Notes: generated by a model from the sequence alone, not told the origin. DNA of 6,578 nucleotides from Deltaproteobacteria bacterium (GCA_031278835.1 JAITJP010000032.1:1-6578), one strand, 5' to 3'. Counted from the first letter of the stretch, positions 1 to 6,578 are shown. Program-made: numbers and translations.

Positions 1-550
1 CGCCAGCGTCTCCACCGTGGCCAAAAACATCGACAATAGGGTTTTGGCCGCCTTAATCATGGGAAAAATCAGCCGCTGCCAAGAACTGGGTATCCGGATG
101 ACCGTGCAGCCCCACAGCACCATCCCTCGTCACAGCTTGTTTCTCTCCACCATATCGCTCATGACCGTGGTGGGTAATTTGGTGGAAAACGCCATCGAAG
201 CCATTAACGCCAAAGCCGATCCCGAGGCCGACGACGCCATCTCGATTTTAATTTACGAAGACAAGCAAAGTTTACTAATCACCATAGACGACACCGGCAT
301 TGGCCTAACCCAAGAAGAAATCGCCAAAATGTCCCAACCCGGCTACACCACCAAGGGGGCCGGACGGGGCACCGGCCTGGGCTTGGTTCGCGGCCTGGTC
401 CAATCGTGCTCCGGAGAGTTTTCCATAGAATCGGAAAAGGGCGTGGGCACTTCCATGATTTTGACTTTTACCACCACCCGCCCGGGCCGAAAAGCCACCA
501 GTCACCAGGAAGCCAAAAGCGAGGGCTCTGACGACACCTTAAACCTTTAG
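1..550 (+). CDS. Sensor histidine kinase, DcuS/CitA-like, C-terminal part (5' truncated)
   Basis: The reading frame is open from the window edge (first whole codon at position 2) to a TAG at 548-550, giving 182 residues of a longer protein. The GTG at 17 is an internal Val, not a start, because similarity to the family continues upstream of it. What remains is the end of the dimerisation region (a LAALIMGK stretch typical of the DcuS/CitA family) and the whole HATPase_c domain. Visible boxes are the N box (NLVENAIEAI, catalytic Asn codon 188-190), G1 (DDTGIGL, 287-307), F box (GYTTK, 341-355) and G2 (GRGTGLGL, 362-385). The phosphorylated His, the membrane segments and the sensor domain would lie upstream, so the ligand cannot be read. 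In this family the kinase phosphorylates a CitB/DcuR-type regulator, and one is encoded next at 917. The tail after about nt 475 is charged and low-complexity. Family is well supported; substrate is unknown. Confidence 0.93.
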   Translation, partial: ASVSTVAKNIDNRVLAALIMGKISRCQELGIRMTVQPHSTIPRHSLFLSTISLMTVVGNLVENAIEAINAKADPEADDAISILIYEDKQSLLITIDDTGIGLTQEEIAKMSQPGYTTKGAGRGTGLGLVRGLVQSCSGEFSIESEKGVGTSMILTFTTTRPGRKATSHQEAKSEGSDDTLNL

Positions 551-623
551 GCGGGCCGGGCCAAAAAAAAACGAAAAAACACAGATCACCAAAGCGACAA
601 AGAAAAAAAAGCATACAAAAACA
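551..623. other. A-rich spacer leading into the tandem array
   Basis: A short GC-rich run (GGGCCGGGCC) directly follows the kinase stop codon, then A-tracts begin. Words such as ACAGATCAC, CAAAGCGAC and AAAGAAAAA suggest degenerate copies of the 9-bp unit that becomes regular from 624. The GC run followed by A's does not form a hairpin with a T-run, so I see no terminator for the kinase gene. Confidence 0.4.
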
Positions 624-821
624 ACCAAGGTAACAAAGATATCAAAGATCACAAAAATAACTTAGCTAACAAAGATTAACAAGGTTACAAAGAACACAAA
701 AATAACTTAGCCAATAAAGATTACCAAGGTTACAAAGATATCAAAAAATACAAAATTAACTTAACTAACAAAGATTACCAAGGTTACAAAGAACACAAAA
801 ATAACCAGGATAATAAAAAGT
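624..821. repeat. 9-bp periodic array in two 99-bp higher-order copies
   Basis: The stretch divides into consecutive 9-mers around a consensus ACAAAGATA (variants ACCAAGGTT, TCAAAGATC, ACAAAAATA, ACTTAGCTA). The 9-mers are grouped into blocks each starting A(C/A)CAAGG: 624-677 (54 bp, six units), 678-722 (45 bp, five), 723-776 (54 bp), 777-821 (45 bp). The 54+45 pattern therefore occurs twice, giving 99-bp copies at 624-722 and 723-821 that match at about 85 of 99 positions by hand count. The 45-bp blocks lack one 9-mer. The last two 9-mers of the second copy are the most diverged. One frame reads Thr-Lys-Ile/Val/Asn tripeptides but meets a stop in each of the first three blocks at the same unit, so it is not coding. 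The array separates the kinase from its likely regulator. Function is unknown. Confidence 0.9.
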
Positions 822-850
822 CAGGGCTTTGGATTACTGGCCAGATTGTT

Positions 851-862
851 TTAAGGCCTTAA
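851..862. promoter_or_regulatory. 12-bp perfect palindrome upstream of the response regulator
   Basis: TTAAGGCCTTAA is a perfect palindrome lying 55 bp before the GTG start of the response regulator gene. It shares TTAAG with the inverted repeat at 875-894. It could be a protein-binding site in the regulator's promoter region, but a 12-bp palindrome around the common GGCC word may also be chance. Confidence 0.3.
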
Positions 863-874
863 GAAAAAATTACT

Positions 875-894
875 TTTTAAGTAATGACTTAAAA
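875..894. promoter_or_regulatory. Candidate operator: 8-bp inverted repeat with 4-nt spacer
   Basis: TTTTAAGT, a 4-nt AATG spacer and ACTTAAAA form a perfect 8-bp inverted repeat ending 22 bp before the GTG start and just before the ribosome binding site. The size and symmetry fit a site for a dimeric regulator, and autoregulation by the downstream CitB-like protein is one possibility. A second perfect inverted repeat (ATTACTT, 3-nt TTT spacer, AAGTAAT at 869-885) overlaps it. In RNA the two would be mutually exclusive hairpins. Both are A/T-rich and weak as RNA, so a DNA role seems likelier. The function is inferred from position and symmetry only. Confidence 0.4.
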
Positions 895-903
895 TCGTCC
901 ACA

Positions 904-909
904 GAGAGG
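904..909 (+). promoter_or_regulatory. Ribosome binding site for the response regulator
   Basis: GAGAGG lies 7 nt before the GTG at 917. Together with an in-frame TAA at 890-892, which excludes any longer reading frame, it fixes the start at this GTG. Confidence 0.65.
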
Positions 910-916
910 CATCCAG

Positions 917-1627
917 GTGAGTGAAAATCTCAAGGTCATCATTGTCGAAGACGATCCCATGGTCGCCCATGTCAATAAACGTTATTTGGAAAAGGTTCCG
1001 GGAATGAGCTTGGCCGGGGTTTTCGCCAACGGCCGGCTGGCCATACAATACTTGGAAAAAAACAAAGTCGATTTGGCCGTTTTGGACGTCTACATGCCCG
1101 AATTAAACGGTCTGGAGCTGCTTCGCTTAATGCGCGGACAGGGTTTGCAAACCGAGGTTATCATGGTCACGGCGGCCAACGATTCCAAACAGGTCGATGA
1201 ATTTTTAAAACTGGGCGTGGTCGATTATTTAGTCAAACCCTTTAGCGAGGATCGTTTTATCGAGGCTTTGAAAAAATGCCAAGCCAGAATTCGCATGGCC
1301 GTATCCGGAGACGAGCTGACCCAACAAGCCATCGATCGCCTCCTGGGCACCAGGGGCGGCCAGGAACAAACCGCCCCGGCCAAATTTCAAAAAGAACCCA
1401 TCGACATGCCCAAAGGTTTGCAGTCGGCCACCTTGGAGGTAATTCTTAACGCCCTGGCCGACGGGCAAAGTAATTACCGCGACTGCGAAGAACTGGCCAG
1501 TATCGTGGGCCTTTCCAGGGTGACCGTCCGACGTTACTTAAACCACTTGGTCGAAAAGGGCCAGGTCGAAAGTTCCGTTGATTACGACACCGGGGGCCGG
1601 CCCAGCGTAAAATACAAGCTCAAATGA
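917..1627 (+). CDS. Response regulator, CitB/DcuR family
   Basis: This 236-residue protein is the usual size for the family and is probably the output partner of the kinase upstream. Residues 5-120 form the receiver domain: acidic pair D12-D13, phospho-acceptor D57 in LDVYMPELNG, T85 in VTAA, and K107 in the VKPF motif. A linker of about 50 residues follows. Residues 168-236 form a helix-turn-helix domain, with ELASIVGLSRVTVRRYL as the DNA-binding helices and a GGRPSVKY wing, as in CitB, DcuR and DpiA. Known relatives activate genes for uptake or use of C4-dicarboxylates or citrate; the targets here are not in the window. The start is GTG: an in-frame TAA at 890-892 and the GAGAGG site support it, and the next Met would remove the acidic pair. 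The 366-bp gap from the kinase suggests it can be transcribed on its own. Family is certain; the regulon is unknown. Confidence 0.95.
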   Translation: MSENLKVIIVEDDPMVAHVNKRYLEKVPGMSLAGVFANGRLAIQYLEKNKVDLAVLDVYMPELNGLELLRLMRGQGLQTEVIMVTAANDSKQVDEFLKLGVVDYLVKPFSEDRFIEALKKCQARIRMAVSGDELTQQAIDRLLGTRGGQEQTAPAKFQKEPIDMPKGLQSATLEVILNALADGQSNYRDCEELASIVGLSRVTVRRYLNHLVEKGQVESSVDYDTGGRPSVKYKLK

Positions 1628-1752
1628 ATTTTTGAGAGAAAAAAAGGCCCCTTTATTTGGCCCCTTGATTGATAAATTCTGTAATTCATTGGTTTTTATG
1701 ATTAAGATATATTACGATTAATAACTAAGATAATTTTTTTTCTATGGCCTAA

Positions 1753-1768
1753 AAATTCAAATGAATTT
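1753..1768. promoter_or_regulatory. 16-bp near-palindrome upstream of the helicase
   Basis: AAATTCA and TGAATTT form a perfect 7-bp inverted repeat around an AA centre, about 100 bp before the helicase start. Twelve bases of it (TCAAATGAATTT, 1757-1768) recur exactly at 1620-1631, across the stop codon of the regulator gene. It may be an operator, but such A/T-rich symmetry can arise by chance. Confidence 0.3.
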
Positions 1769-1856
1769 ATGACCAAAATATTTTTTTTTAAATTTATATT
1801 TTAGCTTGGCCTTCAAGCTCAATTTAAAACCTAAAATTGACTAATATTAAGCTCCT

Positions 1857-1862
1857 AAAGGA
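1857..1862 (+). promoter_or_regulatory. Ribosome binding site for the helicase gene
   Basis: AAAGGA ends 8 nt before the ATG at 1871. An in-frame TAA at 1856-1858, directly in front of the site, rules out an upstream start. Confidence 0.7.
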
Positions 1863-1870
1863 AAAAGCGC

Positions 1871-4800
1871 ATGGATAGCCCATCGATTGGTTACGAGGAA
1901 CTATTAAAAACTAAGCTGGCTTTAATGCGAAAAAAGGTTATCGATTTGTCCAATCGTAACCCGCTCATTAACGTCAGTTTAAGCCCCCGTTCGGGCTCAA
2001 TCGTCAGGGTCGTGGACGAACTTCCGGAAATCTTGGCCTATCGACTTCGGCAGCGCCAGACCATGGTTTTTAAGGCCCTGCCCGAGCTGGACGAAAACAA
2101 TTTGCCGGACGAAAAAACGGCCAAGTTTAGAGCTTACTTTAATTCCCTGAAAGCCGAGGACTTGGAGTATTTGGATTTCATGGCCAACCAAAACGTCGGC
2201 AACATGGCCACGCCCGAGGAAATCGAACTTCAGGAGCGAAAACTCAAAGACAAAGTCAGGGCCATTTTAAAGCTGCCGGCCAGGCCCACCAAGGCCAGTT
2301 TTAATTTGGAACAACACGCCCGGGATAACGGCATCGATCCCAGCTTTGAACTGCCCGATCCCGGTGAATCAAATTACCCCAATCGCCAGGACTATGAAAT
2401 ACAGACCCTTTTTCTGCCCAGCGATTTAAACCGTCGCCTGACCACGCTTTTTGGCAAGTGCCGGACCTGGGAAGAAGAAACCGGCATAAACGCTTTCCAC
2501 GCCGCCTTTGGCTTACTGCGATGGTCCGACGCCTCCAGTAAAGACAAGCTCATTAATTCGCCGCTGGTCTTGTTGCCGGTAAAGCTGGAGCTTCGGCGTT
2601 CGGCCAAGGGGCCCAAGTTTTTGGTCACGGCCGACGGCGATGATTGCGTTTTAAATTTCGTTCTCTCGGAAAAGTTAAAACTGGAACACTCGCTGGAATT
2701 ACCCCAATTTCAGCCCGGCCAAAACGTCGAGGATTATTTCGCCACCATCAAAGGGGCCATAGCCGATCGAGAAAAATGGAACCTGGCCAGGCAAGTAATT
2801 TTTGGCATTTTCCCCTCAGCCAAGATGGCCATTTACCATGATTTAAATCCAGAAAAATCTTGGTACAGAAAAAACCCGGTCATAATCGATCTGCTGTACG
2901 GCCGCGAGTCCAGCGCCTTGGAGGCCGTGGCCCCCACCTATGACGTTGACGCCCCCCAGATCGATAGCCAGATCCATCCCTTGGTTTTAAGCGCCGATTC
3001 CTCGCAAGTTAGCGCCGTCTATGACGCCATGGAGGGAAAAAACTTGGCCCTGGAAGGCCCGCCGGGCACGGGAAAATCACAATCCATAGTCAACATCATC
3101 GCCGCCGCCTTGAAAAAAGGCCTAAAAGTTTTATTCGTGGCCGAAAAAATGGCCGCCTTGGAAGTGGTCAAATCGCGCCTTGAGGCCATCGGGCTGGGCC
3201 ATTTTTTGCTGCCCCTCCAGGCCAATCGTTCGGAAAGGGCCCAGGTCATGGCCGCCTTACGAGGCCGGGTCAACATGGCCTCGCCGCCCCCGCCGCCTGA
3301 TTTTACCCCCTTAAACGATCAGCTAAATACGGCCCGCCATAAACTAAACCAGTACATAGAACTCATCTCCGAAGCCTTCGGAAACACCGGCCTGACCATC
3401 CGGGACGTTTTGGGCCGCTATCGGGCCACCGACGAAAATTTGTCCGGGGCCCCCAAGGCCCTGGATAGCCCCAAGGTTCCAGAGCTGATGGATTTGGACA
3501 AATATAAAATCGCCGCCCTAGCCAAGGCCGTCAATGACTTGGAAAAGGCCTCCGGTGAGGCCGAGGCCGCCTCGGACAATTGGCGCGATTTAAAAATTTA
3601 CGATCTGGACGCCATTTTGGCTAAAAAAATTAACGAGCAAGCCTCGGAACTGTACCAATGTCTTAGCCAGGTCAGTTCCCTTAAAAGTCAGATGTCGGTT
3701 TTCGCCTTAGACGATCTCCAAGACTCGGAAATTGACCAAGCCATAAATTTTCTCAACCAAACCATGGGTCTCTACCCCAACCTGGATCATGATTTGGTCG
3801 ATAGATTAAGCGCTCCCGAGGCCCTGACCCAGGCCAAGAATTTTTTTGATCAAGTTGAAATTCATGAATTTTTAAAAACTCAATTAAGTTCCATTTTAAC
3901 CGACAACGATTCCAGCCAAAGCCTAGAAAAACTCACCCAAGCCGTCGCCCTGGCCAGCCAAATGGACTTCGCCTCCCTGGATCTTGAACTTTGCCATTTG
4001 GAACTGACCGAGGCCAACCAAGAATTGGCCCTGATGATTCCTGACCTAAATAACCTGGCCCCCTTGGTTAAGGCCTTCCCCAAAGTGGCCACCTTGCCCA
4101 TCAAGACCCTTTTGGCCATTAGGGAGCACCTCACCGGTTTTGATCCCCGGGTCCTGGGCCTTAGAACCAAGAATCGGCCGCCCACGGCTATCCTAAACCA
4201 ACTAAGTTACCTTTTAAATCAAGGCATATCCCTAAGAAATCAGCAAAGCGCCCTTTCGGCCAAGTTTCCCATAAAAACCGCGCCCAGTTTGATTCCGCCG
4301 CCCCAAACCATCATGAACGCCGCGGCCCAGCTGCAAAATGACGGATTTTTGCGGCGTTTATCCGGCTCCTTTCGAGCGGCCAAGGCTTTGTACCAAAACC
4401 TGACCAGATCGGAAGAATTTAAAGCCAGCGTCGCCGCCTATGAGCTAAACGAACTGGCCGCTTTTATGCAAGCCAAGCAAGCCTTTGAGACCAACCCTGA
4501 ATTAAAACGCGCCTTTCCGAGCCTGTTTTTTGGCCTTAATTCTGACTTAAACCTCCTGATGGGCCTGATTAACTACTACCAGCTGATTGATTACAAATTT
4601 CAGGGCCTGGCCTTCCAAGAAATAGCCAATATGCTCTGCCACGAGGAGGCCAAACTCTTGACCTCAATTCCGGCCCTCAATTGCCAGGAACATGAAAATT
4701 ATGAAGAATTGAAAGCGGCCCACCAGGACTTGGACAAGTGGTATCATCAAGGCCTAAAGGCTTACGAAGATCTAGCCAAACTCCTATATTTTGACCATGG

Positions 4801-6578
4801 TCCCTATAGTGGTCAGCCCGTCATTAAGGGCAACCACCAAAGCGTCAAAGATTTTATCGAGGCGGCCAAGTCAAAGCTGGGTTACCAAATGCCTGCGCCC
4901 CTTAGGGGGCCCAGCCAAAATTTACCTGGTCAAATTTCGCCTGGCCAAAACCCTACAAGTCAAAATAGCTCTGGCCAAAACCCGCCCAACCTGGCCGGGC
5001 CAGGCCAGCCCATCAGCGGTGACTTGCCCGAATACCCCGCCCTGCCCTCGGCCCAAATCTTCCTTGAGCTGATTAAAAAACGCTTTGAGCTTCGAGAAAG
5101 CCTCTCCGGCCATCGAAGGGCCAAAGACCTTTTGGGGGCAAAATTCATGGGCACGGAAACCAGGCGCTCATCGGTGGAAAACGAGCTTGAGGTCCTAAAG
5201 CTCATTGACCAGTTTGGCCTAAACGGAAAGGATCTTTATAAAGCCCTTTCCAGTGAAAAAATCGCCGAACTTCCGACAATTCTCTCAAAGATCAAAGAAA
5301 AACTTAATAAATTTGATGAAACCTTGGATAGTCTGACTTCCATAACCGGAGTCGATCTTAAGAGCAAAATTTCTGGCCTTTCAGATGAAGAAACGGAAAA
5401 TTTCGCCAAAAATTTATCACAAGATCAAAAAGGCCTTTTCGCCCACGCCGCCTTGGCCGCCAACAAGAAAAAGGTTAAGGATCTGGGCTTGGATTGGTTT
5501 TTGGCCGCCTTTGAGGAGGAAAAAAAGCCCTTAAAAAACTTGGCCGAAATCTTGGAAGCTACCATCTATCTGGCCATGGCCTTAAAAGTCAGAGAGACCC
5601 GTAATCAAGAGCTTTTAAGTTTTTCCTCCCAGGAGCTTAACCATTTTCGCCAGGTCTTGGCCCAAAGGGATCTTGATTTGACCAAGTGGGCTCGTCAGGA
5701 TCTGGCCCAAAAACTTTTTAAGGAGGCCAAACCGCCGGTTGGGGTATCCTTTGGGCGCAAAAGTGAGTATACCCAATATTCTTTGCTTTTAAACGAAATC
5801 GGCAAGAAAAAACAATTCACGCCCATCAGAAACTTAATCACCCGGGCCGCTCAGGCCATAATGGAACTTAAGCCCTGCTGGATGATGTCGCCCACGGCCG
5901 TTTCCCAGTATCTCTCCGACGAGAGCGTTACCTTCGATCTGGGCATTTTGGATGAGGCCTCCCAGATGCCGCCGGAAAACGCCATTCCCTCTCTGGCCCG
6001 CTGCAAACAAATCATCATAGTCGGCGATACCAATCAGCTGCCCCCGACCAATTTTTTTCAAAAAAACGTTTTGGGAGAATTTTACGCTGACGATGAAAAC
6101 GGCCAGGCCGAACCAGAGACTTTGGAAGAATCGATTCTGGAGTTGGCCATCGAGAAATTTTCGCCAAAAAGGCGATTATTGTGGCATTATCGCTCCAGGC
6201 ACTCGGGCCTAATCAATTTTTGCAATCACGTAATCTACGATGACGATCTGACCGTTTACCCCTCGCCTTCGGAAAAACGTCCCGACATGGGCGTGAGTTT
6301 GGTTAAGGCCTACGGGGAATACAAAGGCAGCCTGAACCCAATCGAGGCCCAAATAATGGTTAAATGGGCTTTGGCCCATATGAAAAACGACGCCAATCGT
6401 TCTTTGGGCCTGGTCACCTTTAACGAAAAACAGCGAAGTTTTATCAGCGATTTGATGGAAAGGGCCATCGAGGCCAACGATTACGCCCTTAAATACGTGG
6501 ACGATTGGAAAAACAAAAATGACGGTTTGGAAACTTTTTTCGTCAAAAACCTGGAAAACGTCCAAGGCGACGAGCGCG
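1871..6578 (+). CDS. Giant DUF4011-type superfamily 1 helicase (3' truncated)
   Basis: The frame is open from ATG 1871 to the window end, 1569 codons without a stop. Residues about 10-330 match DUF4011: VIDLSNRNPLINV near the start, FGLLRWSD before W218, SPLVLLPVKLELRR at 230-243, GIFPSAKMAIYHDL at 312-325. The helicase core follows: ADSSQ with Q379 (Q motif), Walker A GPPGTGKS 396-403, motif Ia AEKMAAL 424-430, MSPTAV from 1339, Walker B DEASQ 1361-1365, motif III GDTNQLPP 1385-1392, motif IV WHYRSRH 1438-1444, TFNEKQ 1516-1521, and the start of motif V, VQGDER 1564-1569, where the window ends. About 930 mainly helical residues separate motif Ia from Walker B. All core residues seen are intact, so ATP-driven nucleic acid translocation is likely. 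Relatives (COG1112) run to about 1,800-2,000 residues, often ending in a Vsr-like nuclease domain and DUF3320, and some are reported antiphage proteins. That end is not visible, so a defence role is inference. Codon use resembles the neighbours'. Confidence 0.93.
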   Translation, partial: MDSPSIGYEELLKTKLALMRKKVIDLSNRNPLINVSLSPRSGSIVRVVDELPEILAYRLRQRQTMVFKALPELDENNLPDEKTAKFRAYFNSLKAEDLEYLDFMANQNVGNMATPEEIELQERKLKDKVRAILKLPARPTKASFNLEQHARDNGIDPSFELPDPGESNYPNRQDYEIQTLFLPSDLNRRLTTLFGKCRTWEEETGINAFHAAFGLLRWSDASSKDKLINSPLVLLPVKLELRRSAKGPKFLVTADGDDCVLNFVLSEKLKLEHSLELPQFQPGQNVEDYFATIKGAIADREKWNLARQVIFGIFPSAKMAIYHDLNPEKSWYRKNPVIIDLLYGRESSALEAVAPTYDVDAPQIDSQIHPLVLSADSSQVSAVYDAMEGKNLALEGPPGTGKSQSIVNIIAAALKKGLKVLFVAEKMAALEVVKSRLEAIGLGHFLLPLQANRSERAQVMAALRGRVNMASPPPPPDFTPLNDQLNTARHKLNQYIELISEAFGNTGLTIRDVLGRYRATDENLSGAPKALDSPKVPELMDLDKYKIAALAKAVNDLEKASGEAEAASDNWRDLKIYDLDAILAKKINEQASELYQCLSQVSSLKSQMSVFALDDLQDSEIDQAINFLNQTMGLYPNLDHDLVDRLSAPEALTQAKNFFDQVEIHEFLKTQLSSILTDNDSSQSLEKLTQAVALASQMDFASLDLELCHLELTEANQELALMIPDLNNLAPLVKAFPKVATLPIKTLLAIREHLTGFDPRVLGLRTKNRPPTAILNQLSYLLNQGISLRNQQSALSAKFPIKTAPSLIPPPQTIMNAAAQLQNDGFLRRLSGSFRAAKALYQNLTRSEEFKASVAAYELNELAAFMQAKQAFETNPELKRAFPSLFFGLNSDLNLLMGLINYYQLIDYKFQGLAFQEIANMLCHEEAKLLTSIPALNCQEHENYEELKAAHQDLDKWYHQGLKAYEDLAKLLYFDHGPYSGQPVIKGNHQSVKDFIEAAKSKLGYQMPAPLRGPSQNLPGQISPGQNPTSQNSSGQNPPNLAGPGQPISGDLPEYPALPSAQIFLELIKKRFELRESLSGHRRAKDLLGAKFMGTETRRSSVENELEVLKLIDQFGLNGKDLYKALSSEKIAELPTILSKIKEKLNKFDETLDSLTSITGVDLKSKISGLSDEETENFAKNLSQDQKGLFAHAALAANKKKVKDLGLDWFLAAFEEEKKPLKNLAEILEATIYLAMALKVRETRNQELLSFSSQELNHFRQVLAQRDLDLTKWARQDLAQKLFKEAKPPVGVSFGRKSEYTQYSLLLNEIGKKKQFTPIRNLITRAAQAIMELKPCWMMSPTAVSQYLSDESVTFDLGILDEASQMPPENAIPSLARCKQIIIVGDTNQLPPTNFFQKNVLGEFYADDENGQAEPETLEESILELAIEKFSPKRRLLWHYRSRHSGLINFCNHVIYDDDLTVYPSPSEKRPDMGVSLVKAYGEYKGSLNPIEAQIMVKWALAHMKNDANRSLGLVTFNEKQRSFISDLMERAIEANDYALKYVDDWKNKNDGLETFFVKNLENVQGDER
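4910..4984 (+). repeat. 15-bp coding repeat: Pro/Gly/Gln/Asn pentapeptide linker
   Basis: Five 15-bp units inside the helicase gene encode PSQNL, PGQIS, PGQNP, TSQNS and SGQNP (residues 1014-1038), a pattern of P/S/T, then S/G, then an invariant Gln, then mostly Asn. A Pro/Gly-rich tail continues to about residue 1060. The codons differ between units, so the repeat is old or kept at protein level. It is most likely a flexible, disordered hinge splitting the long helical insert of the helicase in two. The number of units could vary between strains by slippage. Confidence 0.8.

Larger units (their letters stand above)
1628..1870. other. AT-rich intergenic region between regulator and helicase
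   Basis: This 243-bp gap has no credible gene. It begins with a GGCCCCTT direct repeat (1646-1653 and 1659-1666), then turns strongly A/T-rich with long T and A runs (for example 1734-1741 and 1781-1789). It probably holds the helicase promoter, but I could not find a -35/-10 pair with proper spacing: TTGGTT at 1689 and TATATT at 1708 are only 13 bp apart. No clear intrinsic terminator for the regulator gene was found. Confidence 0.6.

Noticed and set aside
17..19. GTG as the true start of the kinase fragment
   Set aside because: The frame is open to the window edge, no ribosome binding site precedes it, and it falls inside the conserved segment just after the His-containing region of DcuS/CitA kinases.
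624..821. CRISPR array
   Set aside because: The blocks are repeats throughout with a 9-bp sub-period. There are no unique spacers of constant length and no conserved direct repeat with a spacer pattern.
624..821. Coding for a Thr-Lys-Ile repeat peptide
   Set aside because: In that frame a stop recurs in each of the first three blocks (first at 663-665), and there is no start codon with a ribosome binding site.
1619..1636. Hairpin CTCAAA / TTTGAG across the regulator stop codon
   Set aside because: The stem is only 6 bp and A/T-rich, and A's rather than T's follow on the + strand. On the - strand the T-run lies before, not after, the stem.
1641..1670. Possible terminator after the regulator gene (A-run, GGCCCCTT, TTTATT, GGCCCCTT)
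   Set aside because: The two GGCCCCTT words are direct, not inverted, repeats. Only a weak AAGGCC pairing with a 2-nt bulge is possible, and no T-run follows.
3880..4185. Open frame of 101 residues on the - strand (and other - strand frames over the three genes)
   Set aside because: It lies opposite the continuous helicase frame, shows no recognisable motif, and follows from codon bias on the + strand.
4791..5072. Alternative + frame of 93 residues
   Set aside because: It overlaps the helicase in another frame, and its open stretch is a by-product of the 15-bp repeat and GCC-rich codons.

Overview
The window holds three genes, all on the + strand, and two AT-rich intergenic stretches. The first and last genes are cut by the window edges. 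Coding DNA is of middling GC with strong use of GCC (Ala), GGC (Gly), TTG/CTG (Leu) and a mix of TTA and CTT. This gives very frequent GGCC and TTGGCC words. The intergenic DNA is very A/T-rich. The style, together with a CitB/DcuR-type two-component pair, suggests a Gram-negative bacterium, perhaps of the Desulfobacterota (old Deltaproteobacteria). That placement is an impression from composition only, and nothing in the window proves it.

Region 1 (1-550) is the C-terminal ATPase half of a DcuS/CitA-like sensor histidine kinase. Region 2 (551-916) is an A-rich gap dominated by a 9-bp periodic array. The array is organised into two 99-bp copies, each a 54-bp plus a 45-bp block. A cluster of small palindromes follows, just before the next gene. 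Region 3 (917-1627) is the response regulator: a receiver domain plus a C-terminal winged-helix-type DNA-binding domain of the CitB/DcuR kind. It is the likely partner of the kinase, and such pairs usually sense dicarboxylates or citrate-like compounds and control their transport or breakdown.

Region 4 (1628-1870) is a 243-bp AT-rich gap with a 12-nt direct repeat and a 16-bp near-palindrome but no convincing terminator. Region 5 (1871-6578, running off the end) is the first 1569 codons of a giant superfamily 1 helicase with an N-terminal DUF4011 domain (COG1112-like). It carries Walker A, Walker B (DEAS), motif III, motif IV and the start of motif V. About 930 mostly helical residues, including a Pro/Gly/Gln/Asn pentapeptide-repeat linker, lie between motif Ia and Walker B. 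Relatives often end in a Vsr-like nuclease domain and some have been reported as antiphage systems, but the C-terminus that would decide this is outside the window.

The kinase and regulator probably work together. The helicase has its own ribosome binding site after a gap and no visible functional link to them. Its codon use resembles its neighbours', so there is no compositional sign of recent transfer.
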